The notes: generated by a model not told the origin, from the letters alone. Counted from the stretch's first letter, positions 1 through 6,521 are shown. The stretch is 9,259 nucleotides of DNA from Bacillota bacterium (GCA_017556895.1 JAFYLX010000059.1:1-9259); one strand, 5' to 3'. Made by a program: numbers and translations.

Positions 1-637
1 CTATCAGGTTTTTGATGTCCTTAGTCGCCTCAGAGTGAGAAGGCACATATATCTCTCCATCTAGACCTTCCAAATAGTCTAGTGTATTCAGGTATTCTTT
101 TACATCATAGATAAAGAACAGATGATACTTTGTAATTGTTTCTTCGCTAAACAGTGAATCCGCTATGAAATACACATTATCAGATGTCTTAACACCTATC
201 ATATCAAAGAAATGTCCTTTTAGAGAAATCATTTCTAGGCCTTCTGGCATATTACCCTCTGCCTCAGTTGCGGTAGATTCCTTCGCCATCAAGAACTTAT
301 TCTTAAGTTCCTTGAAAGGATTAGACCCATATAGGAATGACGGCTCAAGAAGAGGATTCTCTGTAATACACTTTTCAATGCCATGGGCAAGTATAACTGC
401 CCCCGTTCTATCCTGGATAACCTTGTTACCCCCGATATGATCCGCATTGGAGTGAGTGCTTATGATACCTGAAACCTTCCACCCCTGTTCTTCTACAATT
501 TTTAGGATTTTCTTACCGGCATCCTTGTCATTGCCTGAGTCAATTAAATAGACCCTATCATCATCTAACTTATATATTCCGATGTTAGTAGGATTCTTTA
601 TGTAATAAGTCTTCTCGCCTAGTTTAATAAGTTCCAT
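1..637 (-). CDS. MBL-fold metallohydrolase, C-terminus off the left edge
   Basis: The reading frame is open from an ATG at 637 to the window edge (212 residues visible, no stop seen). It is a metallo-beta-lactamase-fold hydrolase. THSNADH lies at residues 61-67, GH at 141-142, IAD at 158-160 and PSHSE at 199-203, so H62, D66, H67, H142, D160 and H201 fit the usual metal ligands. The second His of the HxHxDH motif is Asn (N64). The substrate is unknown; such proteins often cleave thioesters or other small esters, but nothing here fixes that. I see no signal peptide, so it is probably cytoplasmic. It is the last visible gene of the metY-metA-malY operon. An in-frame ATG at 649 touches the malY TAA (650-652) but has no Shine-Dalgarno; the ATG at 637 is preceded by a weak GGGTG and gives a better N-terminus. 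Translational coupling to malY is likely. Confidence 0.85.
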   Translation of the reverse strand, partial: MELIKLGEKTYYIKNPTNIGIYKLDDDRVYLIDSGNDKDAGKKILKIVEEQGWKVSGIISTHSNADHIGGNKVIQDRTGAVILAHGIEKCITENPLLEPSFLYGSNPFKELKNKFLMAKESTATEAEGNMPEGLEMISLKGHFFDMIGVKTSDNVYFIADSLFSEETITKYHLFFIYDVKEYLNTLDYLEGLDGEIYVPSHSEATKDIKNLI

Positions 638-649
638 TGTCACACCCAT

Positions 650-1861
650 TTATGCATTAAATACGTATTTATCTAATCTGTCGAAAGCTTCTTGCACTCT
701 TGAAAGAGGCAGCGCTAGATTCATTCTTAAGTGACAAGGTCCGTGGAACATCTTGCCGTCCTGAACTGCTACACCTACATCCCAAGCAGCCTTTTCGACT
801 TCTTCTATAGTCTTGCCATTGGCTTCACACCACTTAGTACAATCGATAAACATCATATATGTACCCTCTGGCTTTGAAACTTCAACGCCTTCGAAGTGTT
901 CATTGATATAGTTATATGCATAGTCAAGATTTGCCTTAACCGCTGCTCTCATTTCGTCTGCCCACTGGTGACCTTCTGGTTTATATGCGCCGATAAGTGC
1001 ATACATTGAAAGAACGTTCATCTCGTTATAGAAGCATAAAGAGGATTCCTTCTCGATTCTATCTCTAAGCCACTTGTTATAGATAACGTGGTAACTTCCA
1101 ATGAATCCAGCAAGGTTAAATGTCTTAGATGGTGCATACATCGCTACTGTTCTCATGCGTGCATCTTCGCTGACACTCTGTGTAGGAATGTGTTTATGGC
1201 CTTACATGATGATGTCTGACCAAATTTCATCGGAAATAACGTAAACATCGTGCTTTTTATAGATTTCCATAGCCTTTTCTATTTCCCACTTTTCCCAAAC
1301 ACGGCCGCAAGGGTTATGAGGGGAGCAGAAAATAGCGGCATGAATCTTCTTAGACACGATTTTCTTTTCCATATCTTCGAAATCCATACGATAAACTCCG
1401 TCATCATCCTTAACTAGAGGGGAATGAATAATCTTGTATCCACTGTTTCCAAGGGCATTTGTAAAGCCGATATATGTAGGTGAATGAACAAGTACATTAC
1501 CACCCTTGGAGCAAAGTACGTTTAATGCGCTGATAACGCCGCCTAATACGCCGTTTTCGTAGCCGATGTGTTCAGGAAGCATTCCTTCTACACCGTTGCG
1601 CTTCTTGTGCCAGTCTATAATGGAATCAAAGTATTCCTCTCTTGGATTAAAGTATCCAAAAGCCGGGTGTTGCAGTCTTTCCGTTACTGCTTCGATGATT
1701 GAAGGTGCAGTTGGGAAATTCATATCTGCAATCCACATAGGAATTGGATCAAATCCTTCTTTTGGTGCATCCGGTGCAAAACCATTACCACAGCCTAGGG
1801 CATCAATAGCCAGTGCATCCTTGCCTCTTCTATCCATTATTGATGAAAAATCGTATTTCAT
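650..1861 (-). pseudogene. malY: MalY/PatB-type PLP C-S lyase (cystathionine beta-lyase), interrupted by an in-frame TAA
   Basis: One continuous frame of 403 residue positions, the usual length of the MalY/PatB branch of fold-type I aminotransferases, is broken only by TAA at codon 220 (1202-1204). Before the stop are SPTY (128-131, PLP-stacking Tyr130), SPHNPCGR (180-187, with N183) and SDEIWSD (210-216, with D211). After it are HIPTQSVS, the PLP-lysine motif APSKTFNLAG (K246) and HLRMNLALP (R379, carboxylate binding). A product ending at codon 220 has no catalytic lysine and should be inactive. The intact enzyme would cleave cystathionine or cysteine to a thiol, pyruvate and ammonia. The gene starts 29 bp after metA stops, behind AGAGAGG. 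The ATG at 1156 could start the second half, but no Shine-Dalgarno precedes it. The rest of the gene is undamaged, so this is a very recent nonsense mutation, a base error, or (less likely) read-through. Family assignment is firm; the pseudogene label is an inference. Confidence 0.82.
1202..1204 (-). other. In-frame TAA inside malY
   Basis: On the minus strand the codons read ATC ATG TAA GGC CAT AAA CAC. The frame before and after is the same and encodes uninterrupted MalY sequence (SDIIM, stop, GHKHIPTQ), so this is a substitution, not a frameshift. TAA is the normal stop of metA, metY, merR, mntP and others here, so a general recoding of TAA is excluded. Confidence 0.9.
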
Positions 1862-1890
1862 GTCGTTGCCTCTCTATTTATACATTGTTA

Positions 1891-2814
1891 TTATTTTGTC
1901 TTTAATTCTGATAGATCGTATGGAGTATCCTGATAAACGTAGTAATTTAGCCAGTTTGAGAACAACAAGCTTGCGTGTCCTCTCCATCTAAATAGAATTT
2001 CCTTTTCAGGATCATCGTCTCTAAAGTAATTCTTCGGAACTGCAATCTCAAGACCTTTATTAACATCTCTAAAATATTCACCAGCTAATGTATCTTTGTC
2101 ATATTCCTGATGTCCAAGAATAAAAATCTGTCTTCCGTTTTCTGTGGAAATAATATGAGGTCCTGCCTCTGGTGACTCAGCTAAGATTCTAAGTTCAGGT
2201 CTTGCCTCAATATCCTCTTTATAGATTTCAGTATGTCTAGAGTGCGGAGCATAGAACACTTCGTCGAATCCTCTCACTAGAGGATTATGTGCTCTTACAA
2301 CGTTATGCTCAAATACACCAAATACCTTACCATCAGTCATATGTTTATCTATGCCATAATGATAGTATAACGCTGCCTGTGCGCCCCAACAAATGAACAT
2401 GCTGCTGTATACGTGAGTCTTGGCAAATTCGAATATTTCACATAGTTCTTTCCAGTAATCAACCTCTTCAAAAGGAATCTGTTCTACAGGAGCACCCGTA
2501 AGAATCATACCGTCGAAGTATTCGTCTTTAATTTCGTCAAGGCTCTTGTAGAAATAGCTTAAGTGTTCCTGAGAAACGTTTCTAGACTCGTGTGAATCCA
2601 TTGCGACTAGCGTAAGTTCAACCTGTAATGGGCTGTTTGCAAGTACTCTGGAAAGCTGAGTTTCTGTAGCAATCTTCGTAGGCATTAGGTTTACAACAAC
2701 TATCTTTAGAGGTCTAATATCCTGGCTAAAGGCTCTTGCCGTATGCATTACGAAGATATTTTCTTTTTGCAAGGCTTCCGTTGCAGGAAGCTCATTAGGT
2801 ATAATTAAAGGCAT
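1891..2814 (-). CDS. metA: Homoserine O-acetyltransferase, MetA type
   Basis: This 307-residue cytoplasmic enzyme acylates homoserine, the entry step of methionine synthesis. It belongs to the MetA (HTS) family, which has a class I glutamine-amidotransferase-like fold. The catalytic Cys142 lies in FICWGAQAAL, and His235 and Glu237 in GHQEYD. Residue 111, in TGAPVEQ, is Glu. In this family Glu111 goes with acetyl-CoA use and Gly111 (E. coli) with succinyl-CoA, so despite the common name succinyltransferase the product should be O-acetylhomoserine. That fits the O-acetylhomoserine-using MetY encoded just upstream. The start at 2814 (MPLIIPNELPA) is the usual N-terminus and follows GGAGAT. The gene lies 45 bp after metY, ends in tandem TAA TAA, and is followed 29 bp later by malY. 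Nothing in it looks damaged. Confidence 0.96.
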   Translation of the reverse strand: MPLIIPNELPATEALQKENIFVMHTARAFSQDIRPLKIVVVNLMPTKIATETQLSRVLANSPLQVELTLVAMDSHESRNVSQEHLSYFYKSLDEIKDEYFDGMILTGAPVEQIPFEEVDYWKELCEIFEFAKTHVYSSMFICWGAQAALYYHYGIDKHMTDGKVFGVFEHNVVRAHNPLVRGFDEVFYAPHSRHTEIYKEDIEARPELRILAESPEAGPHIISTENGRQIFILGHQEYDKDTLAGEYFRDVNKGLEIAVPKNYFRDDDPEKEILFRWRGHASLLFSNWLNYYVYQDTPYDLSELKTK

Positions 2815-2859
2815 TTTTATATCTCCTTAATATTCGTTAATTTCAAAATCAAATAATCT

Positions 2860-4146
2860 TTATAACTCAATTTTTTCTAGGGCCTGTTCGAAATCTGCGA
2901 TAATGTCTTCGATGGACTCAAGGCCAACGGACACTCTGATTAATGCCGGATTTAAACCAGCCGCAAGCTGCTGTTCTTCAGTCATCTGTCTGTGAGTTGT
3001 GCTTGCAGGATGTAATACGCTAGTTCTAATATCCCCAACGTGTACAACAATACTAGCTAATTTTAGATTTACAAGAAGTTTTTCGCCTGCTTCTCTTCCA
3101 CCCTTTACGCCGAAGGAAAGAACCGCACTAGCACCCTTTGGCAAGTATTTCTGTGCTAAATCGTAATACTTATCACCTTCAAGACCTGGATAAATGATAA
3201 AGTCAACCTTAGGATGGTTCTTTAAATATTTTGCTAACTCTAAAGCATTATGGCTGTGTCTCTCCATTCTGATTGGTAGAGTCTGAAGGCCCTGATGTGT
3301 TAGGTATGCATTCATAGGTGCCATAGTGCATCCAAAGTCTCTAATTAATACAGCTTTAAGTCTAGTACAGAATGCTGTAGGTCCAAAGGCTTCATAGAAG
3401 TTAAGTCCATGATAACTTTCGTCTGGCTTTGCCATATTAGGGAACTTATCGTTCTGAGCCCAATCGAAGTTACCGCCCTCAACTACGCAGCCGCCAACCG
3501 CACTAGCATGGCCATCTGCAAACTTAGTTGTTGACTGAATAACAATATTAGCCCCGTGTTCGATTGGTCTACATAAAGCCGGAGTTGCTAGAGTATTATC
3601 CACGATTAGTGGAACACCCATCTTCTTTGCTGCCTCTGCAAACTTTTCAATATCTAAAACGCTAAGTGCTGGATTTCCAAGTGTTTCACCGAATAAAGCC
3701 TTAGTGTTTGGCTTTGCATATTTAACAATTTCATCAACTGATATATCTTGATCGATAAAAGTAGTCTCAATTCCTAGTCTCGCTAGAGATACGGAAAGCA
3801 AATTGTATGTACCACCATAAATATTAGTAGCGGCAATGATATGATCCCCTGCATTACAAATGTTTAAAAATGCAACTAAAGAAGCCGCCATACCGGCAGA
3901 TGTTGCCATACCAGCTGTACCGCCTTCAAGAAGGGCCATCTTCTGTTCCAATGCATCTACTGTAGGGCTACCTAATCTAGTGTACATATGATTAGGGCTT
4001 TCTAGGTCGAATAGCTCTGCAACGTCTTGCGCGTTATAGTATCTGTATGTAGTATTCTGTACGATTGGAAGTACCTGCGGCTGGCCGCTTTCTGCCTTAT
4101 AAACTCCGTGTACGCACTTAGTGTCGAATCCTTTGTTGTTAATCAT
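2860..4146 (-). CDS. metY: O-acetylhomoserine sulfhydrylase (aminocarboxypropyltransferase)
   Basis: A 428-residue PLP enzyme of the Cys/Met metabolism family, full length for MetY (about 425-430). It joins O-acetylhomoserine to sulfide to give homocysteine, or to methanethiol to give methionine, and acts in the cytoplasm. Visible motifs are FDTKCVHG (7-14), YTRLGSPT (55-62, phosphate-binding Tyr/Arg), ETLGNP (154-159), VDNTLATP (182-189, PLP-ring Asp183) and STTKFADGHA (205-214), where K208 should form the PLP Schiff base. The start at 4146 follows GTGAGG with an 8-base gap; an out-of-frame ATG lies 7 bases upstream. It is the first gene of the operon, so O-acetylhomoserine is made and used by adjacent genes. 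A metC-like or cystathionine gamma-synthase role cannot be fully excluded from sequence, but length and the MetA partner favour MetY. Confidence 0.95.
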   Translation of the reverse strand: MINNKGFDTKCVHGVYKAESGQPQVLPIVQNTTYRYYNAQDVAELFDLESPNHMYTRLGSPTVDALEQKMALLEGGTAGMATSAGMAASLVAFLNICNAGDHIIAATNIYGGTYNLLSVSLARLGIETTFIDQDISVDEIVKYAKPNTKALFGETLGNPALSVLDIEKFAEAAKKMGVPLIVDNTLATPALCRPIEHGANIVIQSTTKFADGHASAVGGCVVEGGNFDWAQNDKFPNMAKPDESYHGLNFYEAFGPTAFCTRLKAVLIRDFGCTMAPMNAYLTHQGLQTLPIRMERHSHNALELAKYLKNHPKVDFIIYPGLEGDKYYDLAQKYLPKGASAVLSFGVKGGREAGEKLLVNLKLASIVVHVGDIRTSVLHPASTTHRQMTEEQQLAAGLNPALIRVSVGLESIEDIIADFEQALEKIEL

Positions 4147-4209
4147 AATCCATACCTCACTTTATATATAAATTTTAGTATATTTAACAATTATGAACTT
4201 ATGATACAA
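4147..4209 (-). promoter_or_regulatory. Leader and probable promoter of the metY operon
   Basis: Only about 64 bp separate the upstream terminator from metY. The best -10 candidate on the minus strand is TATACT at 4177-4182, which would give a leader of about 25 nt. I see no convincing -35 at the right distance. The Shine-Dalgarno GTGAGG is at 4155-4160. A perfect but AT-only palindrome, TTTATATATAAA, sits at 4161-4172. There is no room for a SAM riboswitch or T-box. Confidence 0.4.
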
Positions 4210-4210
4210 C

Positions 4211-4239
4211 AAAAAAGACCGACTAACAAGTCGGTCTTT
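4211..4239 (-). terminator. Rho-independent terminator after the ATC hydrolase gene
   Basis: On the minus strand AAAGACCGAC, loop TTGTTA, GTCGGTCTTT form a perfect 10-bp stem that runs into a run of T (4211-4216 as A on the plus strand). It lies 20 bp past the ATC hydrolase stop and insulates metY from the merR unit. Confidence 0.9.
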
Positions 4240-4259
4240 AGTGCAATACATTATTAAAA

Positions 4260-4763
4260 CTATTTATTTTTTCTAACAAATCTAATTTCGCAAACATCGT
4301 CGCCGTTTGCAATAGTTTTTGGTAGATCAAGTTCACATCCGAAGCTTTCTGCAATGCCTCTATCGCCGCACATTGCCTGATCGCAAAGAACCTTGATTTC
4401 TTCGTTTGAACAGCCCTGTTTCTGCCATGCTTTAACTAATGGGCAGTAGTGGAAATCGATGTCTAGATTATCGTCAGTGCATCTCTTGATATCCATTTCG
4501 AATACCCATTGTGCAGCTTTTGAGAATAGAGTCTTCTTAAGTCCTTTTAATGATTCACCGCCACCCGCTTTAGCTCTTAAGTTTGCGCCCTGATATAGGC
4601 CGCAGCGTTTGATGGCTGCAGGTGCGAATTCACTGGATTCTAGTCCTTTTTTCTTTGCTTCGTCGCACAGTAAATACATCCAAAGTGCTCTATGTTCAAG
4701 CTGTTCTCTAACTGCTACAATTAATGGAAATTTGATTTTTGCTTCGTTTTTAATCTTACTCAT
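4260..4763 (-). CDS. L-2-amino-thiazoline-4-carboxylate hydrolase family protein
   Basis: A 167-residue protein with the hallmarks of the ATC hydrolase family: FHYCPLVKAW (104-113), CDQAMCGDRGIAE (127-139) and DVCEIRF (156-162). In Pseudomonas a family member opens the thiazoline ring of ATC on the way to cysteine. Most Firmicute relatives have no tested function, so the reaction here is only suggested. It has nine cysteines in 167 residues (33, 54, 95, 107, 118, 127, 132, 143, 158), notable for a protein with no signal peptide; whether they bind metal or do thiol chemistry is open. The start is the ATG at 4763, 7 bases after AGGAGA. A longer version from a GTG at 4781 would begin upstream of that Shine-Dalgarno and is rejected. 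The gene follows the TipAS-type merR by 46 bp with no terminator between, so the two probably share one transcript, and ends at a strong terminator. Confidence 0.85.
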   Translation of the reverse strand: MSKIKNEAKIKFPLIVAVREQLEHRALWMYLLCDEAKKKGLESSEFAPAAIKRCGLYQGANLRAKAGGGESLKGLKKTLFSKAAQWVFEMDIKRCTDDNLDIDFHYCPLVKAWQKQGCSNEEIKVLCDQAMCGDRGIAESFGCELDLPKTIANGDDVCEIRFVRKNK

Positions 4764-4809
4764 AGTTTCATCTCCTATCACTTACGATATAGGAAAATAT
4801 TACCACTTT

Positions 4810-5565
4810 TTATGCCCAGTGTTCAATAGCCTTTTGTAAGAAATCCGCGCAGCCTTCTACCTTTTTGTCATAGTATGACTTGAATCTTTCGTCAAAGACA
4901 TACATCTTGGCAAGGCCTTTGTGTGCTTCAGGTGAGTATGTCTTCCACGTCATCATCAGCCATTCTTTGTGAATTGCTGTAATCTCCTTGCCTGTTTCAC
5001 CCTCAGGATTAATACCTGATGTTACTGCAGTCTCAAGCTTTATTTTAACTTCTTCTTCAAGAGCCTTGAATCTCTCGTATTTTTCTTCGCTCATGCCCAT
5101 TATTTTAGCATTTGAAGCATCTACCGCATCGTCACCATATTTTTCGCGAGCCTCTTTGCCATACTTCGTCTCGTTTTCTTTAATAAGGTCTTGTTTGAAA
5201 ACCTCAAATCTTTCCTTGTCGCTCATCTTATATTCTCCTTCCATAGCAAGTAAAGTCATTTTTATATTCTCTATGAGGGAATCTATATTGTTTTTTTGTT
5301 CTTCTAATGCAGCCAAATGTTCTTTCAAAGCTTTTGTTATATCATAATCGGGGTCATTTAAGATTTCCTTAATCTGCTTTAATTCAAACCCACGCTTGCG
5401 ATAGAACATGATTTGCTGTAGTGTTTCTAAATCCTTTGAATCGTAGAAACGATACCCATTCTCTCCGATTCGTGATGGCTTAAGCAAATCAATCTCGTCG
5501 TAATACCTAAGTGTTCTAGTTGTCATCCCTGTTAGTTTAGCTAATTCATTAATTCCATATTCCAT
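4810..5565 (-). CDS. MerR-family regulator with a TipAS ligand-binding domain
   Basis: A 251-residue TipA-like activator. Residues 2-70 are the MerR winged helix (YGINELAKLTGMTTRTLRYYD and the wing ENGYRFY). About 75-112 is the dimerising coiled coil, and about 114-250 matches the TipAS drug-recognition domain (MSDKERFEVFK, then YYDKKVEGCADFLQKAI). TipA proteins bind thiopeptides or other ligands and activate their own promoter. The ligand here is unknown; the only cysteine is C239. The start is the ATG at 5565, behind GAGGGAGG. An extension up to 5619 would begin inside the promoter. A second Shine-Dalgarno, AAGGAG, at 5235-5240 lies 8 bases before the ATG of M114 (5224-5226) and could give a free TipAS domain of 138 residues, as known for Streptomyces tipA. 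The gene precedes the ATC-hydrolase-like gene in one operon. Confidence 0.93.
   Translation of the reverse strand: MEYGINELAKLTGMTTRTLRYYDEIDLLKPSRIGENGYRFYDSKDLETLQQIMFYRKRGFELKQIKEILNDPDYDITKALKEHLAALEEQKNNIDSLIENIKMTLLAMEGEYKMSDKERFEVFKQDLIKENETKYGKEAREKYGDDAVDASNAKIMGMSEEKYERFKALEEEVKIKLETAVTSGINPEGETGKEITAIHKEWLMMTWKTYSPEAHKGLAKMYVFDERFKSYYDKKVEGCADFLQKAIEHWA
5224..5240 (-). promoter_or_regulatory. Internal ribosome binding site and start for a short TipAS form
   Basis: On the minus strand AAGGAG (5235-5240), 8 bases, then ATG (5224-5226) in frame with the regulator. The ATG is codon 114, at the junction of coiled coil and TipAS domain. Position, spacing and frame fit internal initiation; use in vivo is an inference. 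Confidence 0.5.
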
Positions 5566-5576
5566 AGATTTTCCTC

Positions 5577-5591
5577 CCTCATAATATGAGG
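5577..5591. repeat. Perfect palindrome over the merR -10/+1 and Shine-Dalgarno region
   Basis: CCTCATA-T-TATGAGG on the minus strand has two 7-base arms around one base. It overlaps the -10 and part of the GAGGGAGG ribosome binding site. It could be a second operator. As RNA a one-base loop is not possible, so any hairpin would lose its inner pairs. Confidence 0.55.
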
Positions 5592-5619
5592 ATATCAGTT
5601 GACGTAGCGTCAAAGTCAA
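5589..5619 (-). promoter_or_regulatory. MerR-type promoter and operator of the merR/ATC-hydrolase unit
   Basis: On the minus strand there is TTGACT (-35, 5614-5619), 19 bp, TATCCT (-10, 5589-5594). The spacer holds a perfect dyad, TTGACG-CTA-CGTCAA (5599-5613). A 19-bp spacer filled by a dyad is the signature of promoters activated by DNA-twisting MerR proteins, so self-activation by the adjacent regulator is likely. A shifted reading, TTGACG with 19 bp to CATATT (5583-5588), is also possible. Confidence 0.75.
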
Positions 5620-5622
5620 CAG

Positions 5623-6471
5623 TTATTTAAAGAGATTTTCGTTTTTCTTGAAAAAATCGTAATATGTTCTCACATTTTCAAGTTCAGTCCACTTCTTAAC
5701 TTCAGGTGGTATGCAGTCTAGGTCATATATCTTCGCATCACTGGCAGAAAGCATAAAGGGTGAATGCGTAGCTATAATAAATTGACAACTGAAGAATCTA
5801 GCAGAGTCTTCTATATGCTTCAGCAGCTCTATCTGTTTAGCTGGTGATAAACTGTTTTCGGGCTCGTCAAGGAGATATAATCTGTTTTCTCCCAGCCTAT
5901 TAACAAAATATTTAAAGGCACTCTCCCCATTAGAATGCTCCCTAGGATTGTCCATTAGGCTTTTTCTAACATACTGAGATTTGCTTTTTCTTCGCGTCAA
6001 ATTAACTTTCTTTAGCTGCTCATAGTCGTCCATGGTGCGGAACTTAAAGTTTGAATATTTAGTAGAGGTATAATCTTCCATAAGTTCATCCCTCTTGTCA
6101 TCAATATCTCCATTTATGCTTCTTAGCGTTAGCATAAAGTCAAATACATCGTCGCTTGTGATTACCGAGCTACCTTCAGGAATACTGCTATATAAGTCAA
6201 AATCACAGTATCTTATGTAATCTTCGAAGAAGTTACTTCTGTTATATAAAGAGTCTCTTTCTAACTTTAGAGTTTCAGCCATAACGTTAAGTGCAGTAGT
6301 CTTACCGGAACCATTGCCGCCATATAGTATTGTAATAGGCTCAAATTCCAATTTATCCACGTCAAGGACCTTAAATGGATAGAAAGAATCATAGCAAGTA
6401 TGTTTTTCATCAATAATAAATTGTTCTTGCAGTCCAATATCCGGAAATGTAAAACTTGACAAATATATCAT
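5623..6471 (-). CDS. Stand-alone ABC/OLD-like AAA family ATPase
   Basis: A 282-residue cytoplasmic ATPase with a complete ABC-class core. Walker A is GGNGSGKT (51-58), the signature-like motif HSNGES is at 179-184, Walker B is LYLLDEPENSLSP (198-210, catalytic E203), and the H-loop is ATHSPFML (234-241, H236). About 120 residues between Walker A and the signature form a charged helical insert instead of a long SMC coiled coil. There are no membrane segments, and no TOPRIM, HNH or other nuclease domain, so it is neither a transporter nor a full OLD nuclease. It resembles small predicted ATPases annotated only as AAA family ATPase; the role is unknown. The start at 6471 follows AAGGAGG by 8 bases. 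It is transcribed divergently from the GntR gene and ends only a few bases before the merR -35, with no terminator visible, so read-through into merR is possible. Confidence 0.85.
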   Translation of the reverse strand: MIYLSSFTFPDIGLQEQFIIDEKHTCYDSFYPFKVLDVDKLEFEPITILYGGNGSGKTTALNVMAETLKLERDSLYNRSNFFEDYIRYCDFDLYSSIPEGSSVITSDDVFDFMLTLRSINGDIDDKRDELMEDYTSTKYSNFKFRTMDDYEQLKKVNLTRRKSKSQYVRKSLMDNPREHSNGESAFKYFVNRLGENRLYLLDEPENSLSPAKQIELLKHIEDSARFFSCQFIIATHSPFMLSASDAKIYDLDCIPPEVKKWTELENVRTYYDFFKKNENLFK

Positions 6472-6492
6472 GGCTAATCCTCCTTAATATAA

Positions 6493-6521
6493 ATTATATC
6501 ATTCTTGACTTCTCTCCACAA
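6493..6521 (-). promoter_or_regulatory. Promoter of the AAA ATPase gene
   Basis: On the minus strand TTGTGG (-35, 6516-6521), 17 bp, TATAAT (-10, 6493-6498). The -10 is perfect and the -35 weak. It overlaps the divergent GntR promoter and is about 10 bp from the palindrome at 6531-6546. Confidence 0.65.

Noticed and set aside
650..1156. C-terminal MalY half as an independent gene
   Set aside because: No Shine-Dalgarno stands before the ATG at 1156, and the frame continues upstream into MalY sequence up to the TAA. A free C-terminal half of a fold-type I enzyme is unlikely to be functional.
1202..1204. Selenocysteine, pyrrolysine or an altered genetic code at the malY stop
   Set aside because: The codon is TAA, not TGA or TAG, and TAA ends most other genes in the window.
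1566..1991. Plus-strand open frame antisense to malY/metA
   Set aside because: It has no ribosome binding site or family motif and lies over well-recognised minus-strand genes. The same holds for the other plus-strand frames at 165-440, 4027-4257, 4609-4839, 4988-5347, 7374-7700 and 8582-8767, and the minus-strand frame at 6620-6835.
5566..5619. N-terminal extension of the MerR regulator to 5619
   Set aside because: It would start inside the -35 and pass through the operator and Shine-Dalgarno. The MerR fold begins at MEYGINELA.
5597..5622. Terminator for the AAA ATPase gene (GTTGAC to GTCAAC inverted repeat)
   Set aside because: Short arms around an 11-base loop with no following T-run; the repeat is better explained as promoter and operator.
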